This document shows positions 25,791 through 34,273 of a stretch of DNA of 64,000 bases, one piece after another. The stretch spans positions 124,001 through 188,000 of the forward strand of contig CCNA01000034.1 in the NCBI GenBank assembly GCA_000824805.1, given 5' to 3'. Position 1 is the stretch's first letter. The number at the start of each line of letters is the position of its first letter. The notes under the pieces are model-generated. The model was not told where the DNA came from, did not search any database, and was given only the letters and a program-made list of their open reading frames with translations. The DNA is from Mesorhizobium sp. SOD10. Lineage in GTDB: Bacteria > Pseudomonadota > Alphaproteobacteria > Rhizobiales > Rhizobiaceae. Made by a program: the position numbers and the translations under genes.

Positions 25791-26702
25791 GTGCCAAAGG
25801 CCCTGCGCGAATATGACTGGCGGCAATGGCTGAGGCTGCAGCCGCCGATACACGCCATCAAGACCGCCCGTTACTGGCGAATCGACCGGAGCTTTCTGCG
25901 TCAACCGGCCACGGACGGCAATATCCAGGATATTCGTGCCGCCGCCGGGAGCCGCCATGTCCTGATGACGGTAGCCTTCGGCGATGCCCAATGCCTGGAT
26001 CTGCATTTGCGACTGACCAGAGGACTTGTTCGTCACGATCTTCATATTGTGGCCGACAATAGCGTCGATGAAGCTTCCGCAGACGAGAACAGACGCGTTT
26101 GCGCGGACCGTGGGGCCGCCTATATCAGGCTGCCGGCCAATCCGTGGACTGTGAAAAACCCGAGCCGGTCGCACGGCGCGGCGCTCAACTGGATGTGGCA
26201 CAATGTGCTCAAGCCTGCCGCACCGGCCGCGTTCGGCTTCCTGGACCAGGATCTTTTCCCCACGCAGCGATGCGACCCGTTCGAACCTCTTGAGGCCACG
26301 GCCTTCTACGGCGACCTGCGCTGGGCAGGCGCGCGATGGTATTTGTGGGCCGGCTATTGTTTCTTTCGATTCGACGCGGTCGGCCGCGAGCCTCTCGATT
26401 TCGGGCTCGACTGGTTCGCCGGCCTCGACACGGGCGGAGCCAATTGGGAGGTGCTCTATCGGGACGTGGACCCGGACACGGTGCCGCAACGGCCGATAAA
26501 TGCATTCGCCGCCTTGCCGGGGATTGATCTCAGACAGGCCTATTGCGAATGGCGGGGAAGCTGGCTTCATGAAGTCGGCCTCGACGGCGACCCGTCGTTG
26601 AGGGCGAAAAAGCGTGAAGCGGTCCTGCGGCTGCTCGCCCCCGCCCTTGCGGTCTCCTCGGATCGGCCAGACAAGGAAATTGACAGTCGACAGATCGGCT
26701 GA
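25791..26702 (+). CDS. Putative GT-A-like glycosyltransferase of a glycan cluster
   Basis: A protein of about 303 residues from a GTG at 25791. The frame is open much further upstream, but that part is antisense to the GT4 gene. No clean Shine-Dalgarno decides the start. It contains HVLMTVAFGDAQCLDLHLRL early, then FGFLDQDLFPTQRCDPFEPL, whose DQD resembles the DxD metal site of GT-A enzymes, and LDFGLDWFAGLDTGGANWEV. I do not recognise the family with certainty. It is followed after 90 bp or less by a GT2 gene and then a GT4 gene, all on one strand, so a glycosyltransferase-like role fits. Confidence 0.6.
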   Translation: MPKALREYDWRQWLRLQPPIHAIKTARYWRIDRSFLRQPATDGNIQDIRAAAGSRHVLMTVAFGDAQCLDLHLRLTRGLVRHDLHIVADNSVDEASADENRRVCADRGAAYIRLPANPWTVKNPSRSHGAALNWMWHNVLKPAAPAAFGFLDQDLFPTQRCDPFEPLEATAFYGDLRWAGARWYLWAGYCFFRFDAVGREPLDFGLDWFAGLDTGGANWEVLYRDVDPDTVPQRPINAFAALPGIDLRQAYCEWRGSWLHEVGLDGDPSLRAKKREAVLRLLAPALAVSSDRPDKEIDSRQIG

Positions 26703-26792
26703 ACTCTGGAATTGAAATTTTTGAGACCTGGCTGCCGCATCCGGCAATCGACGGCCATTCGATCGCGGCCGGTTATCGCAAGGATCATTCTA

Positions 26793-27758
26793 TTGCCGAC
26801 AGTAAGCGTGATCATTCCGGTGAGAGACGGCGCACAATATGTCGGCGAGGCCCTGCAAAGCATCCTGGACCAGGATCTGGCGGATATCGAAGTGATCGTC
26901 GTCGACGACGGATCTTGCGATAACAGCGCCGCGATCGCGATGTCGATCGGCGATCGTGACAGCCGCGTCAAAGTTGTCGCCAACAGCGGCAAGGGGATCG
27001 TCGATGCGCTGAACATGGGGATTTCACTCGCGCGGGCTCCTCTCGTGGCGCGCATGGATTGCGACGACGTCTCGCTGCCCGACAGGTTGCGCCTGCAGGT
27101 GGCGCGTTTCGAGGCGGATCCCGATTTGCAGCTGCTGGGCACGGCGGGATTGCAGATCGACCGGGAGGGAAAGCTGTTGAGGCCGATCGACGTCCCCGTG
27201 GGCAACGACCCGTTGCGGGAGGCGCTTGCCAGGTATAATCCCATGCTCCATCCGACGGTGATGTTCCGGACCGAGGTTGTCCGGCGCGCTGGAGGCTATC
27301 GTCGCGCGTTCACCTATGCCGAAGACTACGATCTATGGCTGCGGCTTTCCGAGACGGGAGAACTGGCCAATATGGAAATGCCGCTTGTGAAGCTGAGGTC
27401 GCATCCGGGACAAGTATCGCGGGTGAAGCAGGACCAGCAAAAGGCGGCCGCGGCATTGGCCAGGCAGTCGGCGCCGTTGCGTCGCCATCGCGCTGAGCCA
27501 TTCGACACGAACGGCCAACCCGCGCAGGCGATCGCAAGTTTTCTGGCATGGCGCGCCGCCACGGGGGTCGGCGTCTCCAGCCTGGAAAGACGCGACATCG
27601 AGTTGCTGTTGCGAAGCGCGGGCATACCCATGGCCGTCACGTGCAAGCTGCTGTTCCTCGCGGCTGTCGGGGCCCCCTCTTTCAGGACGCTCGCGCTCGG
27701 ACCTCGACTGGCCTGGCGCAGGATAATCGCGCGCCCTGCAAAGATGCGGCCGAACTGA
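26793..27758 (+). CDS. GT2-family glycosyltransferase
   Basis: A 321-residue GT-A glycosyltransferase with the N-terminal nucleotide-binding signature (PTVSVIIPVRDGAQYVGEAL), EVIVVDDGSCDNS, ARMDCDDVS (DxD) and a later MLHPTVMFR and FTYAEDYDLWLRLSETGE (the ED catalytic-base region). The TTG at 26793 is chosen because AAGGA lies 8 nt upstream and the protein then begins at the domain. Another TTG at 26712 would add 27 residues. It is the middle gene of a three-gene glycan-assembly operon. Confidence 0.85.
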   Translation: MPTVSVIIPVRDGAQYVGEALQSILDQDLADIEVIVVDDGSCDNSAAIAMSIGDRDSRVKVVANSGKGIVDALNMGISLARAPLVARMDCDDVSLPDRLRLQVARFEADPDLQLLGTAGLQIDREGKLLRPIDVPVGNDPLREALARYNPMLHPTVMFRTEVVRRAGGYRRAFTYAEDYDLWLRLSETGELANMEMPLVKLRSHPGQVSRVKQDQQKAAAALARQSAPLRRHRAEPFDTNGQPAQAIASFLAWRAATGVGVSSLERRDIELLLRSAGIPMAVTCKLLFLAAVGAPSFRTLALGPRLAWRRIIARPAKMRPN

Positions 27759-27771
27759 TGCGGCCCGGCTG

Positions 27772-29235
27772 ATGCGGCTTGTCGTCGATCTCACGAGCAT
27801 GGCGCGCTGGCTCGGCCCTCCGGTCGGCCTGGTCCGCGTGCAGCGGCATTACAGCGCGGCGGCGGCCACGTTCGAGGCGTCCGAGGTGGCGTTCACGGTG
27901 TTCGACCCCACCGAGCGGGTCCTCAGGCAGGTTTCGCCGCAAATGGCGGCAGAGATCATCGCCGGCGACATCTCATGTGATATGAGTTTCTATCCGGACC
28001 CCGCGCGCATCAAGACCCGGTTTTACGATCGCTGGCCCAACTGGGCGCGGCAATTGCTGATGGCGATCATAAAGCCGCGCCGTGTCCTGATAACGGAAAT
28101 CGGCGCTTTCGGCCGGCACAATCCCGGCAGCAGTTTTCTTCCTTTGCTTGAGCGGGTCGAAAACCGGCTGATGAAGACAAACGAGCGGCGGCTGGTCGCT
28201 CGCGACGACGGTTCACGCGTCCGCATCATGCCGCTGCGGACGGTGGCCGGCGACAAATACAGGCCGGCGTCAGGCGACCATCTGCTCTTGATGAACAATG
28301 ACTGGTCGCACACCGATATCGAAGCCATTTCGCGCGAGTGCCGTTCGGCGGACGCAAAGCTTGTCGTGCTCTTGAACGACATCATTCCGATCCAGTTTCC
28401 CGACTGGTACAAGCCGCATGACGTCAAGCGATTCAGGCACTATGTGGATTTGGCGATTAGGCTGGCGGACCGGTTCATCCTGACGTCGAAGCGGGTCACC
28501 GCCGATGTCGAGGACCATGCCGCCAAGCTCGGCGTCCGCCTGCCGGAGCTGAGGCATGTCCCTCTCGGCTGCGACAGCGCCCGCAAATCGAAGGCGAACG
28601 GCCACTTGCCGGACGGGCTCGAGACGGATCGCTACATTCTCTTCGTTTCCACGATCGAGCCACGCAAGAACCATTCACTGCTTATGGATGTCTGGCGCCG
28701 CCTCGTGCTTGACGGAACGATCGCGCGCAGCGGCATGAAGCTGGTTTTTGTCGGCCGCAGCGGCTGGATGGTCGAAGAGGTCCTTGAGAAGCTTCACAGC
28801 CATCCGGACTACGGCAAGAGCCTTGTCCATCTCGACAACGTCGATGACGCAACGTTGTCCCTCCTTTATCGCAACAGCGCGTTCTGCGTGTACCCGTCGC
28901 TCTACGAGGGATATGGGCTGCCGCCTGTCGAGGCGCTGGCCTACGGAAAGGCGCTGATCGCCTCGACGGGCGGAGCCATCGCCGAAGTGGTCGGCTCGTC
29001 GGGACTCTGCCTTGATCCGCTCGATGCCGAAGGATGGGAAAGCGCCATGCGGGACTGGATCACCTCACCCTCAGCCCGTGCTCCGTATGAGGCGAAGGCC
29101 GCGGAATTCGTGGCGCGAAGCTGGGAGCAGGCCGGCCGGGAGACGCTGGAGGCGGTGCTTGCGCCATTCGCGGACGAAGCTTGGCCGTCGCGAGAACGAC
29201 CGCCTTTACGGTCGGGGACCGCCGCCCGCCCGTAG
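27772..29235 (+). CDS. GT4-family glycosyltransferase (mannosyltransferase-like)
   Basis: A 487-residue GT-B enzyme. It opens MRLVVDLTSMARWLGPPVGL. The middle contains LVVLLNDIIPIQFPDWY. The C-terminal half has the GT4 hallmarks YILFVSTIEPRKNHSLLMDV, YPSLYEGYGLPPVEALAYGK (E-x7-E) and IASTGGAIAEVVG. This arrangement is common in polysaccharide-chain enzymes that transfer mannose or related sugars. It starts 13 bp after the GT2 gene. Specificity is not predictable from sequence alone. Confidence 0.87.
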   Translation: MRLVVDLTSMARWLGPPVGLVRVQRHYSAAAATFEASEVAFTVFDPTERVLRQVSPQMAAEIIAGDISCDMSFYPDPARIKTRFYDRWPNWARQLLMAIIKPRRVLITEIGAFGRHNPGSSFLPLLERVENRLMKTNERRLVARDDGSRVRIMPLRTVAGDKYRPASGDHLLLMNNDWSHTDIEAISRECRSADAKLVVLLNDIIPIQFPDWYKPHDVKRFRHYVDLAIRLADRFILTSKRVTADVEDHAAKLGVRLPELRHVPLGCDSARKSKANGHLPDGLETDRYILFVSTIEPRKNHSLLMDVWRRLVLDGTIARSGMKLVFVGRSGWMVEEVLEKLHSHPDYGKSLVHLDNVDDATLSLLYRNSAFCVYPSLYEGYGLPPVEALAYGKALIASTGGAIAEVVGSSGLCLDPLDAEGWESAMRDWITSPSARAPYEAKAAEFVARSWEQAGRETLEAVLAPFADEAWPSRERPPLRSGTAARP

Positions 29236-29325
29236 GTTCGGCCCGTGTTGCTGGACGGACAATACTATTGGGTTTAGCTTTCTCTCACCGTACAACCGGT
29301 GGTGAATTTCGAGGGAGATGAAACC

Positions 29326-29880
29326 ATGACTCTGCCAAGCGACGCTCTCAAGGACACGATCGGCCAGACGCGGGACAAGTGGGGATGGTTCGTGGCGCTC
29401 GGCGTGTTGCTGCTGATCTTCGGCGGCATCGCTTTCGGCAATCTGTTCATCGCCACCGTCGCCTCTGTCTATGTCGTCGGCTGGCTGATGCTGATGGCAG
29501 GCATCATCGAGATCATCCATGCCTTCGGGGTGAAGACCTGGGGACGTTTCTTCTACTGGCTGCTGAGTGGCCTGCTCTACGCCGTCGCCGGCTTTTTCGC
29601 CTTCTACAACCCGTTGCTCGCCTCCGCGGTGCTGACGCTGCTATTGGCGATTGCGCTCGTCGCTTCGGGGCTTCTGCGGTCCTGGGTGGCCTTCAATCAC
29701 CGGCCGCATGAAGGCTGGGGGTGGCTGCTCGCGGCCGGCATCATCACCATTCTGCTCGGCCTGATGATCGCCATGGGTTGGCCGGTGAACAGCCTCTGGG
29801 TGCTAGGCATATTCCTGGCGATCGACCTGGTGTTCCAGGGCTGGAGCTTCATCGCCATCGGGCTGGCGCTGAAGCGATAG
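29326..29880 (+). CDS. HdeD-family membrane protein
   Basis: A 184-residue inner-membrane protein with about six hydrophobic segments in three pairs, as in HdeD/DUF308 proteins. Characteristic pieces are FVALGVLLLIFGGIAFGNLF, VYVVGWLMLMAGIIEIIHAF and GWGWLLAAGIITILLGLMIA. The ATG at 29326 follows GAGGGAG. In E. coli, HdeD contributes to acid resistance; in Rhizobiales the role is unproven. It is followed by a long palindromic intergenic element. Confidence 0.88.
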   Translation: MTLPSDALKDTIGQTRDKWGWFVALGVLLLIFGGIAFGNLFIATVASVYVVGWLMLMAGIIEIIHAFGVKTWGRFFYWLLSGLLYAVAGFFAFYNPLLASAVLTLLLAIALVASGLLRSWVAFNHRPHEGWGWLLAAGIITILLGLMIAMGWPVNSLWVLGIFLAIDLVFQGWSFIAIGLALKR

Positions 29881-29894
29881 CAGCAACCGGACGA

Positions 29895-30000
29895 TCTAGA
29901 GCATTTCACCGTTTCACGAAAACGGTGAAATGCTCTATCTTCTTGTTTACGCAATTCCGGACGGAAAACCGCTCACACTTTTCCTGGAATTGCTCTAGAA
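29895..30000. repeat. Composite palindromic intergenic element
   Basis: An 18-bp perfect stem, TAGAGCATTTCACCGTTT (29897-29914), is repeated inverted at 29920-29937 around a 5-nt loop. It is followed by a second imperfect palindrome whose arms are GCAATTCC and GGAATTGC. The whole is bounded by TCTAGAGC and GCTCTAGA. This resembles the mosaic palindromic elements (RIME-like) scattered in Rhizobiales genomes. Its right end supplies the TAG stop codon of ribF. Confidence 0.75.
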
Positions 30001-30978
30001 CGCGATCTCGGCGTCCAGTTGCGAGAGTGGGCGCACGCCCGCCAGCAGCGCCCTCGCCTCGGCCTCGTCGTTTTTCATCTGCGCCACCAGCGCGTCGAGG
30101 CCGTCGAATTTGAGCTCGGGTCGCAGGAAGCCGAAGAACGAAACCTGGCAGGTCTCTCCATAGAGATCGCCGGAAAAATCGAAGACATATGTTTCGAGCA
30201 GTGGCGCACCATTGTCATCGACGGTGGGACGGCGGCCGAAGCTGGCGACGCCGTCATGGAGCGTGCCGTCGGCGGGACGGAAGCGGACGGCATAAATCCC
30301 CTCCTTCAGGGCCGCTTCCGGCGAAAGCCGCATATTGGCGGTCGGGAAGCCGAGAGTGCGGCCAAGCTGCTGACCGCCGATCACCTCCGCCTCGACGGTG
30401 AAACGGTAGCCGAGCAGGCCGGCGGCCTCCTCCACCTTGCCTTCGGCAAGCAGTTCCCGGATGCGGCTCGACGAGACCACCTCGGCGCCTTCATCGCGGA
30501 AGGCGTCGACCAGCGTCACGCCGAAGCCGTGCCGTTCTCCGGCCGCCATCAGAAAGGCCGGACCACCCTGGCGGTCCTTGCCGAAATGAAAGTCGAAACC
30601 GGTGACGGCGTGGCGGATGCCGAGGTTTTTCTCCAGCACATCGGTCACGAAAGCCTCGGGCGAGAGCGAGGCAAAATCGCGCGTGAACGGCTGCTCGACC
30701 AAAGCGGCAAAGCCAAGGCCGGCGAGCAGCCGCGCCTTCATCGGCGGCGGCGTCAGCACGAAGAGCGGCACCTGTGGCCGGAACACCTTGCGCGGATGCG
30801 GCTCGAAGGTGAGCACCAGGGCGGGCACGCCGCTGCGGCGGGCTTCGCTCAGCGCGCGCTCCAGGACGGACTGGTGACCACGATGGACACCGTCGAAATT
30901 GCCGATCGCCACGACGCCACCGCGCAGGTGCGCGGGCAGCGGCGCGACCGCCGAAAGACGTTCGAAGGCTTGCTTCAT
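29995..30978 (-). CDS. ribF: Bifunctional riboflavin kinase/FAD synthetase RibF
   Basis: Makes FMN from riboflavin and FAD from FMN. In 327 residues it has the N-terminal adenylyltransferase domain (GNFDGVHRGHQSVLERA, HxGH motif, about residues 27-43; SSRIRELLAEGKVEEA, about 170-185) and the C-terminal kinase domain (GRTLGFPTANMRLSPEAALK, GIYAVRF). Its stop codon lies inside the neighbouring palindromic element, so the last residues (LDAEIAF) may have been set by that insertion. Confidence 0.93.
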   Translation of the reverse strand: MKQAFERLSAVAPLPAHLRGGVVAIGNFDGVHRGHQSVLERALSEARRSGVPALVLTFEPHPRKVFRPQVPLFVLTPPPMKARLLAGLGFAALVEQPFTRDFASLSPEAFVTDVLEKNLGIRHAVTGFDFHFGKDRQGGPAFLMAAGERHGFGVTLVDAFRDEGAEVVSSSRIRELLAEGKVEEAAGLLGYRFTVEAEVIGGQQLGRTLGFPTANMRLSPEAALKEGIYAVRFRPADGTLHDGVASFGRRPTVDDNGAPLLETYVFDFSGDLYGETCQVSFFGFLRPELKFDGLDALVAQMKNDEAEARALLAGVRPLSQLDAEIAF

Positions 30979-31010
30979 GTCGAGGCGCCCGTCATAGCCA
31001 GACCACCAAC

Positions 31011-31871
31011 CTATTGCAGACGCGGAATGACGGCGACCGGCCGGTAGCCGTGCTTTTCAAGGAAGCCCGCCAGCCTTTCCGGATCGGGCCGCAGCGGATC
31101 GCCATAGTCGCGAGCGTGGATGCCGCCGGAGACATAGAGCACGTCGAAGCCGTTGTCGGCCGCGCCCTTGATATCGGTCATCATGCCGTCGCCGATGGCG
31201 AGGACTTCCCTGCGCTCGACGGCGCGGCCCAGAAGGCTGGCGACCTCCTTCATGGCGACGTCGTAGATCGGCGCGAAGGGTTTTCCGGCAATCAGCGTGC
31301 GGCCGCCCAGTTGCGCGTAATCTCGCGCGAGCGCGCCGGCGCACCAGATGGTGCGCTCGCCGCGCTCCACCAGGATGTCCGGATTGGCGCAAATGAACGG
31401 CAGGTTGCGGGCCCGCAGCCTCTGCAGCAATTCGGTATAGTCGGCGGGCTTCTCGACCTCATCGTCATAGAGGCCGGTGCAGACGATGCCGGAAGCCTCG
31501 AATTCCTCGACGAGATCGACGTCGAGCCCGTCATAAAGAGTGAAATCGCGCTCGGGACCGATGTGGAAGATCTTCCTGGGCCCTTCGGCGATCAGGTCGC
31601 GGGTCACGTCGCCGGACGTGACGACCCGGTCGCAGGCATCGGCTGGAACCCCGATGACCTTCATCTGGGCGACAACGTCGGCGCTGCGACGCGGCGAATT
31701 GGTGATCAGCACGACTGGCACATTGGCCGCGCGCGCCCTCGCAAGCGCCGCCGCGGCGGCCGGAAAATGCCACTCGCCATTGTGCACGACGCCCCATACG
31801 TCGCACAGGATGGCGGCGTAGCGCCCCGCCAGATCGTCGAGCGAAGCGATGATGTCAGGCGAATCCGCCAT
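31011..31871 (-). CDS. HAD-superfamily hydrolase, TIGR01459-like
   Basis: A 286-residue NagD-like HAD hydrolase; members remove phosphate from small molecules. The nucleophile motif reads AAILCDVWGVVHNGEWHF (about residues 19-36), motif II is VLITNSPRRSADVV and the C-terminal acidic motif is VLAIGDGMMTDIKGAADNG. The ATG at 31871 (MADSPDIIASLDDL) follows AGGGACAT; the frame is open upstream to 32021 but that part lacks features. It is placed 32 bp after the ribF start on the same strand and may be co-transcribed with ribF. The substrate is unknown. Confidence 0.85.
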   Translation of the reverse strand: MADSPDIIASLDDLAGRYAAILCDVWGVVHNGEWHFPAAAAALARARAANVPVVLITNSPRRSADVVAQMKVIGVPADACDRVVTSGDVTRDLIAEGPRKIFHIGPERDFTLYDGLDVDLVEEFEASGIVCTGLYDDEVEKPADYTELLQRLRARNLPFICANPDILVERGERTIWCAGALARDYAQLGGRTLIAGKPFAPIYDVAMKEVASLLGRAVERREVLAIGDGMMTDIKGAADNGFDVLYVSGGIHARDYGDPLRPDPERLAGFLEKHGYRPVAVIPRLQ

Positions 31872-32096
31872 GCCATGTCCCTGATTTCGATCCCTGACAA
31901 GACCGCGACAGCCATTCTTCGGTTCAGACGCCGCCACGGCCGGTCCCGCATAACTGAAGCGCTTCATCCTGTCACGAGCTTTCCCCATCGCCACCTGTCC
32001 AGGTGGTGCCGCAGCCCGCAAAGACAGGGTTAACGCGCCGTCAAAAAGGCGACGCGTTGTTGATCGTTTCGCGCAAGCTGAAATTTAACGATTTAT

Positions 32097-32130
32097 GACC
32101 ATGGTAGCACACCAACTACGACCATGGTCG
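32097..32130. repeat. Two ACCATGGT palindromes upstream of the first VWA gene
   Basis: ACCATGGT occurs at 32098-32105 and 32121-32128, spaced 23 bp. The second is embedded in the 12-bp perfect palindrome CGACCATGGTCG (32119-32130). They sit in the promoter region of the VWA/TadG gene and could be regulator half-sites, but no regulator is known to me. Confidence 0.35.
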
Positions 32131-32165
32131 TATTCCAGCATGGGTCCTTGGCGGGGGTAAGCACA

Positions 32166-34076
32166 ATGATCCGCGATTTTTTTCGCGATAGGCGTGGAAA
32201 CTACGCCTTGATGACGGCCATCACCATGATACCGCTGATGGGCGGCGTTGCGTTGGCGGTCGACTATACCGAATTGGTGCGGGAACGGCAGGAGACGCTG
32301 AACGCGCTTGACGCCGCCGGCATCGCGACGGCACAGCAGATCGTCGCCGGCGCGACCGACACCGAAGCCAAGGCCTATGCCAAAACCTTCTTCGAGGCCA
32401 ATCTCAGGCACGTTCTTCCGGCGAACACGACGCTGACGGTAACGCTGCCGAACAATAATGCGGGGGGCGGCACACTGGTGCTCGAAGCCGCCCTGCAATA
32501 CAAACCTTATTTCCTGCCGGCCGCGGTCGCGTTGCTTGGCGGAACCCCGGGCCAGACCTCCGTCAAGTTTTCGGCAAGGTCCGAAATCCGCCTCAAGAAC
32601 ACGCTGGAAGTGTCGCTGGTGCTCGACAATTCGGGCTCGATGACTGAGCTCGGCAAAAATACAAACAAGGTGAGATTCGATCTGCTGAAGACTGCGGCCA
32701 AGCAACTGGTCGACCAGCTCGCTGGCCAGGCGCAGATGATGAGGCAGGTCGCCAATCCGGTGCAGTTCAGCCTCGTACCATTCGCTGCCTCGGTCAATGT
32801 TGGCCCCGCCAACCAAGGCGCGGCATGGCTTGATCCATCTGGCATTTCACCCATCCAGCATGAGAATTTCAACTGGGCGAGCATGACCCAGGCGGCCAAT
32901 GCCAACAGGTGGGCGGAGCAGGTCGGCAACGTTTGGTACGCGCGCGGGTCGCAGTGGGGCGCACAGCAAGGTCTACCGTTGACGCGCTTTTCAGTGTTCG
33001 ATCAGATGACGCGCGTGACCGCGTGCAATTCACGGGATTCGAGCGGGAACTGCACGACACCAATCTATGGCAAAGTCGCAAGTTGGGGAGGCTGTGTCGA
33101 GGCGCGACCTTATCCTTACAACGTCAATGATGCTCTCGCCACATCGGCAACGCCGGCCACGATGTTCGTGCCGATGTTCGCACCGGACGAGCCTGGCAAC
33201 AAATGGACGCTTTCAAACGGTTCGGTAAAAACGTTCGGCATGGTCAACAGCTGGTGGGATGACAACGATGCGACCACCTCCACCGGCCAGGCCGCACAGT
33301 TGGCCCGGCAGAAGAACATGGCGAAGTACTTCGTCCCGGCCCCGCTCAACAAAGCTCCCTTGCCTGCGCCAATCGACGGCGGACCGAACTACAGCTGCAC
33401 CACGACAGCGATCACGCCGCTCACGGACGTCTCGAACGCCACCGGCTTGACCATTGTCAAAAATGCCATCGACGCCATGGTGGCGGTTGGCGCCACCAAC
33501 GTGCCCGAAGGCATGGCCTGGGGCTGGAGAACCCTTTCCAGCACGGCTCCCTTTACCGGAGGCCGACCCGAAACGGAAAAAGGCAACGACAAGGTCTTGA
33601 TCGTGCTCACCGACGGCGCCAACACCTATTACACGCCCGGCTTCTTCCGCGCCAACGACTATCCCCTGAACAGGTCAAGCTATTCCGCCTATGGCTACAC
33701 GGGCGTCAACTACAACGGCACCGGCATCACCCGGATGTATATGAACACCGATGCAAATGTCAGCAAGACGACCTACACGGAGGCGAACTACACGGCGGCG
33801 ATGAGCCAGCAGTTTGCAACACTCTGCAACAACGCCAAGGCCGCCAACATCATCGTCATGACAATCGCGCTCGACCTCGATTCCAGCAACGCCGCCGAGG
33901 CGGCGCAGATGGCCACGCTGAAGACCTGCTCGTCGGATTCGCGCTACGCCAAGGATCCAGCCGACCCGACCGGCAAGACGCCGAAGAAACTGTTCTGGAA
34001 TTCGACCGGCGACACGCTGTCCAAGGACTTCAAGGACATCGGCAACGAATTGTCGAACCTGCGCATCGTCAGCTGA
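32166..34076 (+). CDS. TadG-like pilus/secretion protein with von Willebrand A domain (copy 1)
   Basis: A 636-residue envelope protein. The N-terminus has the TadE/TadG form: a short basic cytoplasmic start, then DRRGNYALMTAITMIPLMGG (about residues 8-27) as the hydrophobic anchor. A vWA domain starts near residue 154 with the MIDAS motif LVLDNSGSM and continues with VIVLTDGANTYYT-type sequence late (IVLTDGAN). Between these is a long insertion with aromatic and cysteine-containing segments (YGKVASWGGCVEARPYPYNV, TMFVPMFAPDEPGNKW). TadG-like proteins accompany Tad/Flp pili, but no other tad genes are here. The ATG is at 32166. Confidence 0.85.
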   Translation: MIRDFFRDRRGNYALMTAITMIPLMGGVALAVDYTELVRERQETLNALDAAGIATAQQIVAGATDTEAKAYAKTFFEANLRHVLPANTTLTVTLPNNNAGGGTLVLEAALQYKPYFLPAAVALLGGTPGQTSVKFSARSEIRLKNTLEVSLVLDNSGSMTELGKNTNKVRFDLLKTAAKQLVDQLAGQAQMMRQVANPVQFSLVPFAASVNVGPANQGAAWLDPSGISPIQHENFNWASMTQAANANRWAEQVGNVWYARGSQWGAQQGLPLTRFSVFDQMTRVTACNSRDSSGNCTTPIYGKVASWGGCVEARPYPYNVNDALATSATPATMFVPMFAPDEPGNKWTLSNGSVKTFGMVNSWWDDNDATTSTGQAAQLARQKNMAKYFVPAPLNKAPLPAPIDGGPNYSCTTTAITPLTDVSNATGLTIVKNAIDAMVAVGATNVPEGMAWGWRTLSSTAPFTGGRPETEKGNDKVLIVLTDGANTYYTPGFFRANDYPLNRSSYSAYGYTGVNYNGTGITRMYMNTDANVSKTTYTEANYTAAMSQQFATLCNNAKAANIIVMTIALDLDSSNAAEAAQMATLKTCSSDSRYAKDPADPTGKTPKKLFWNSTGDTLSKDFKDIGNELSNLRIVS

Positions 34077-34100
34077 CCAGCCCGGACAATCGATCGGCGA

Positions 34101-34126
34101 CGCCCGCCCGCGAGGCGGGCGTTTTT
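34101..34126 (+). terminator. Rho-independent terminator after VWA copy 1
   Basis: CGCCCGCC and GGCGGGCG form an 8-bp stem with a 5-nt loop, directly followed by TTTTT. It separates transcription of the two tandem paralogues. Confidence 0.85.
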
Positions 34127-34190
34127 CATCGTGGGTATGCCATCACAACTGGCTTGGTTACCGCTTGGTGAAGCCGCCGTTAGGCAATCG

Positions 34191-34209
34191 ACCGGTTTGC
34201 CAAACCGGT
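34191..34209. promoter_or_regulatory. Perfect inverted repeat upstream of VWA copy 2
   Basis: ACCGGTTT and AAACCGGT are separated by 3 nt, 65 bp before the ATG of the second paralogue. It could be a regulator site in that promoter. No equivalent was found upstream of copy 1. Confidence 0.4.
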
Positions 34210-34273
34210 CCTTCAGCGTTTTGTGGAAGTGTGGCCCGGCGAAAATCCGTCGGCGGGGGGCCGCTAACCTGAA

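Noticed and set aside
32085..32095. TTTAACGATTTA as a CtrA box upstream of the first VWA gene
   Set aside because: It fits one CtrA half-site only partly and the paired second half-site is absent.
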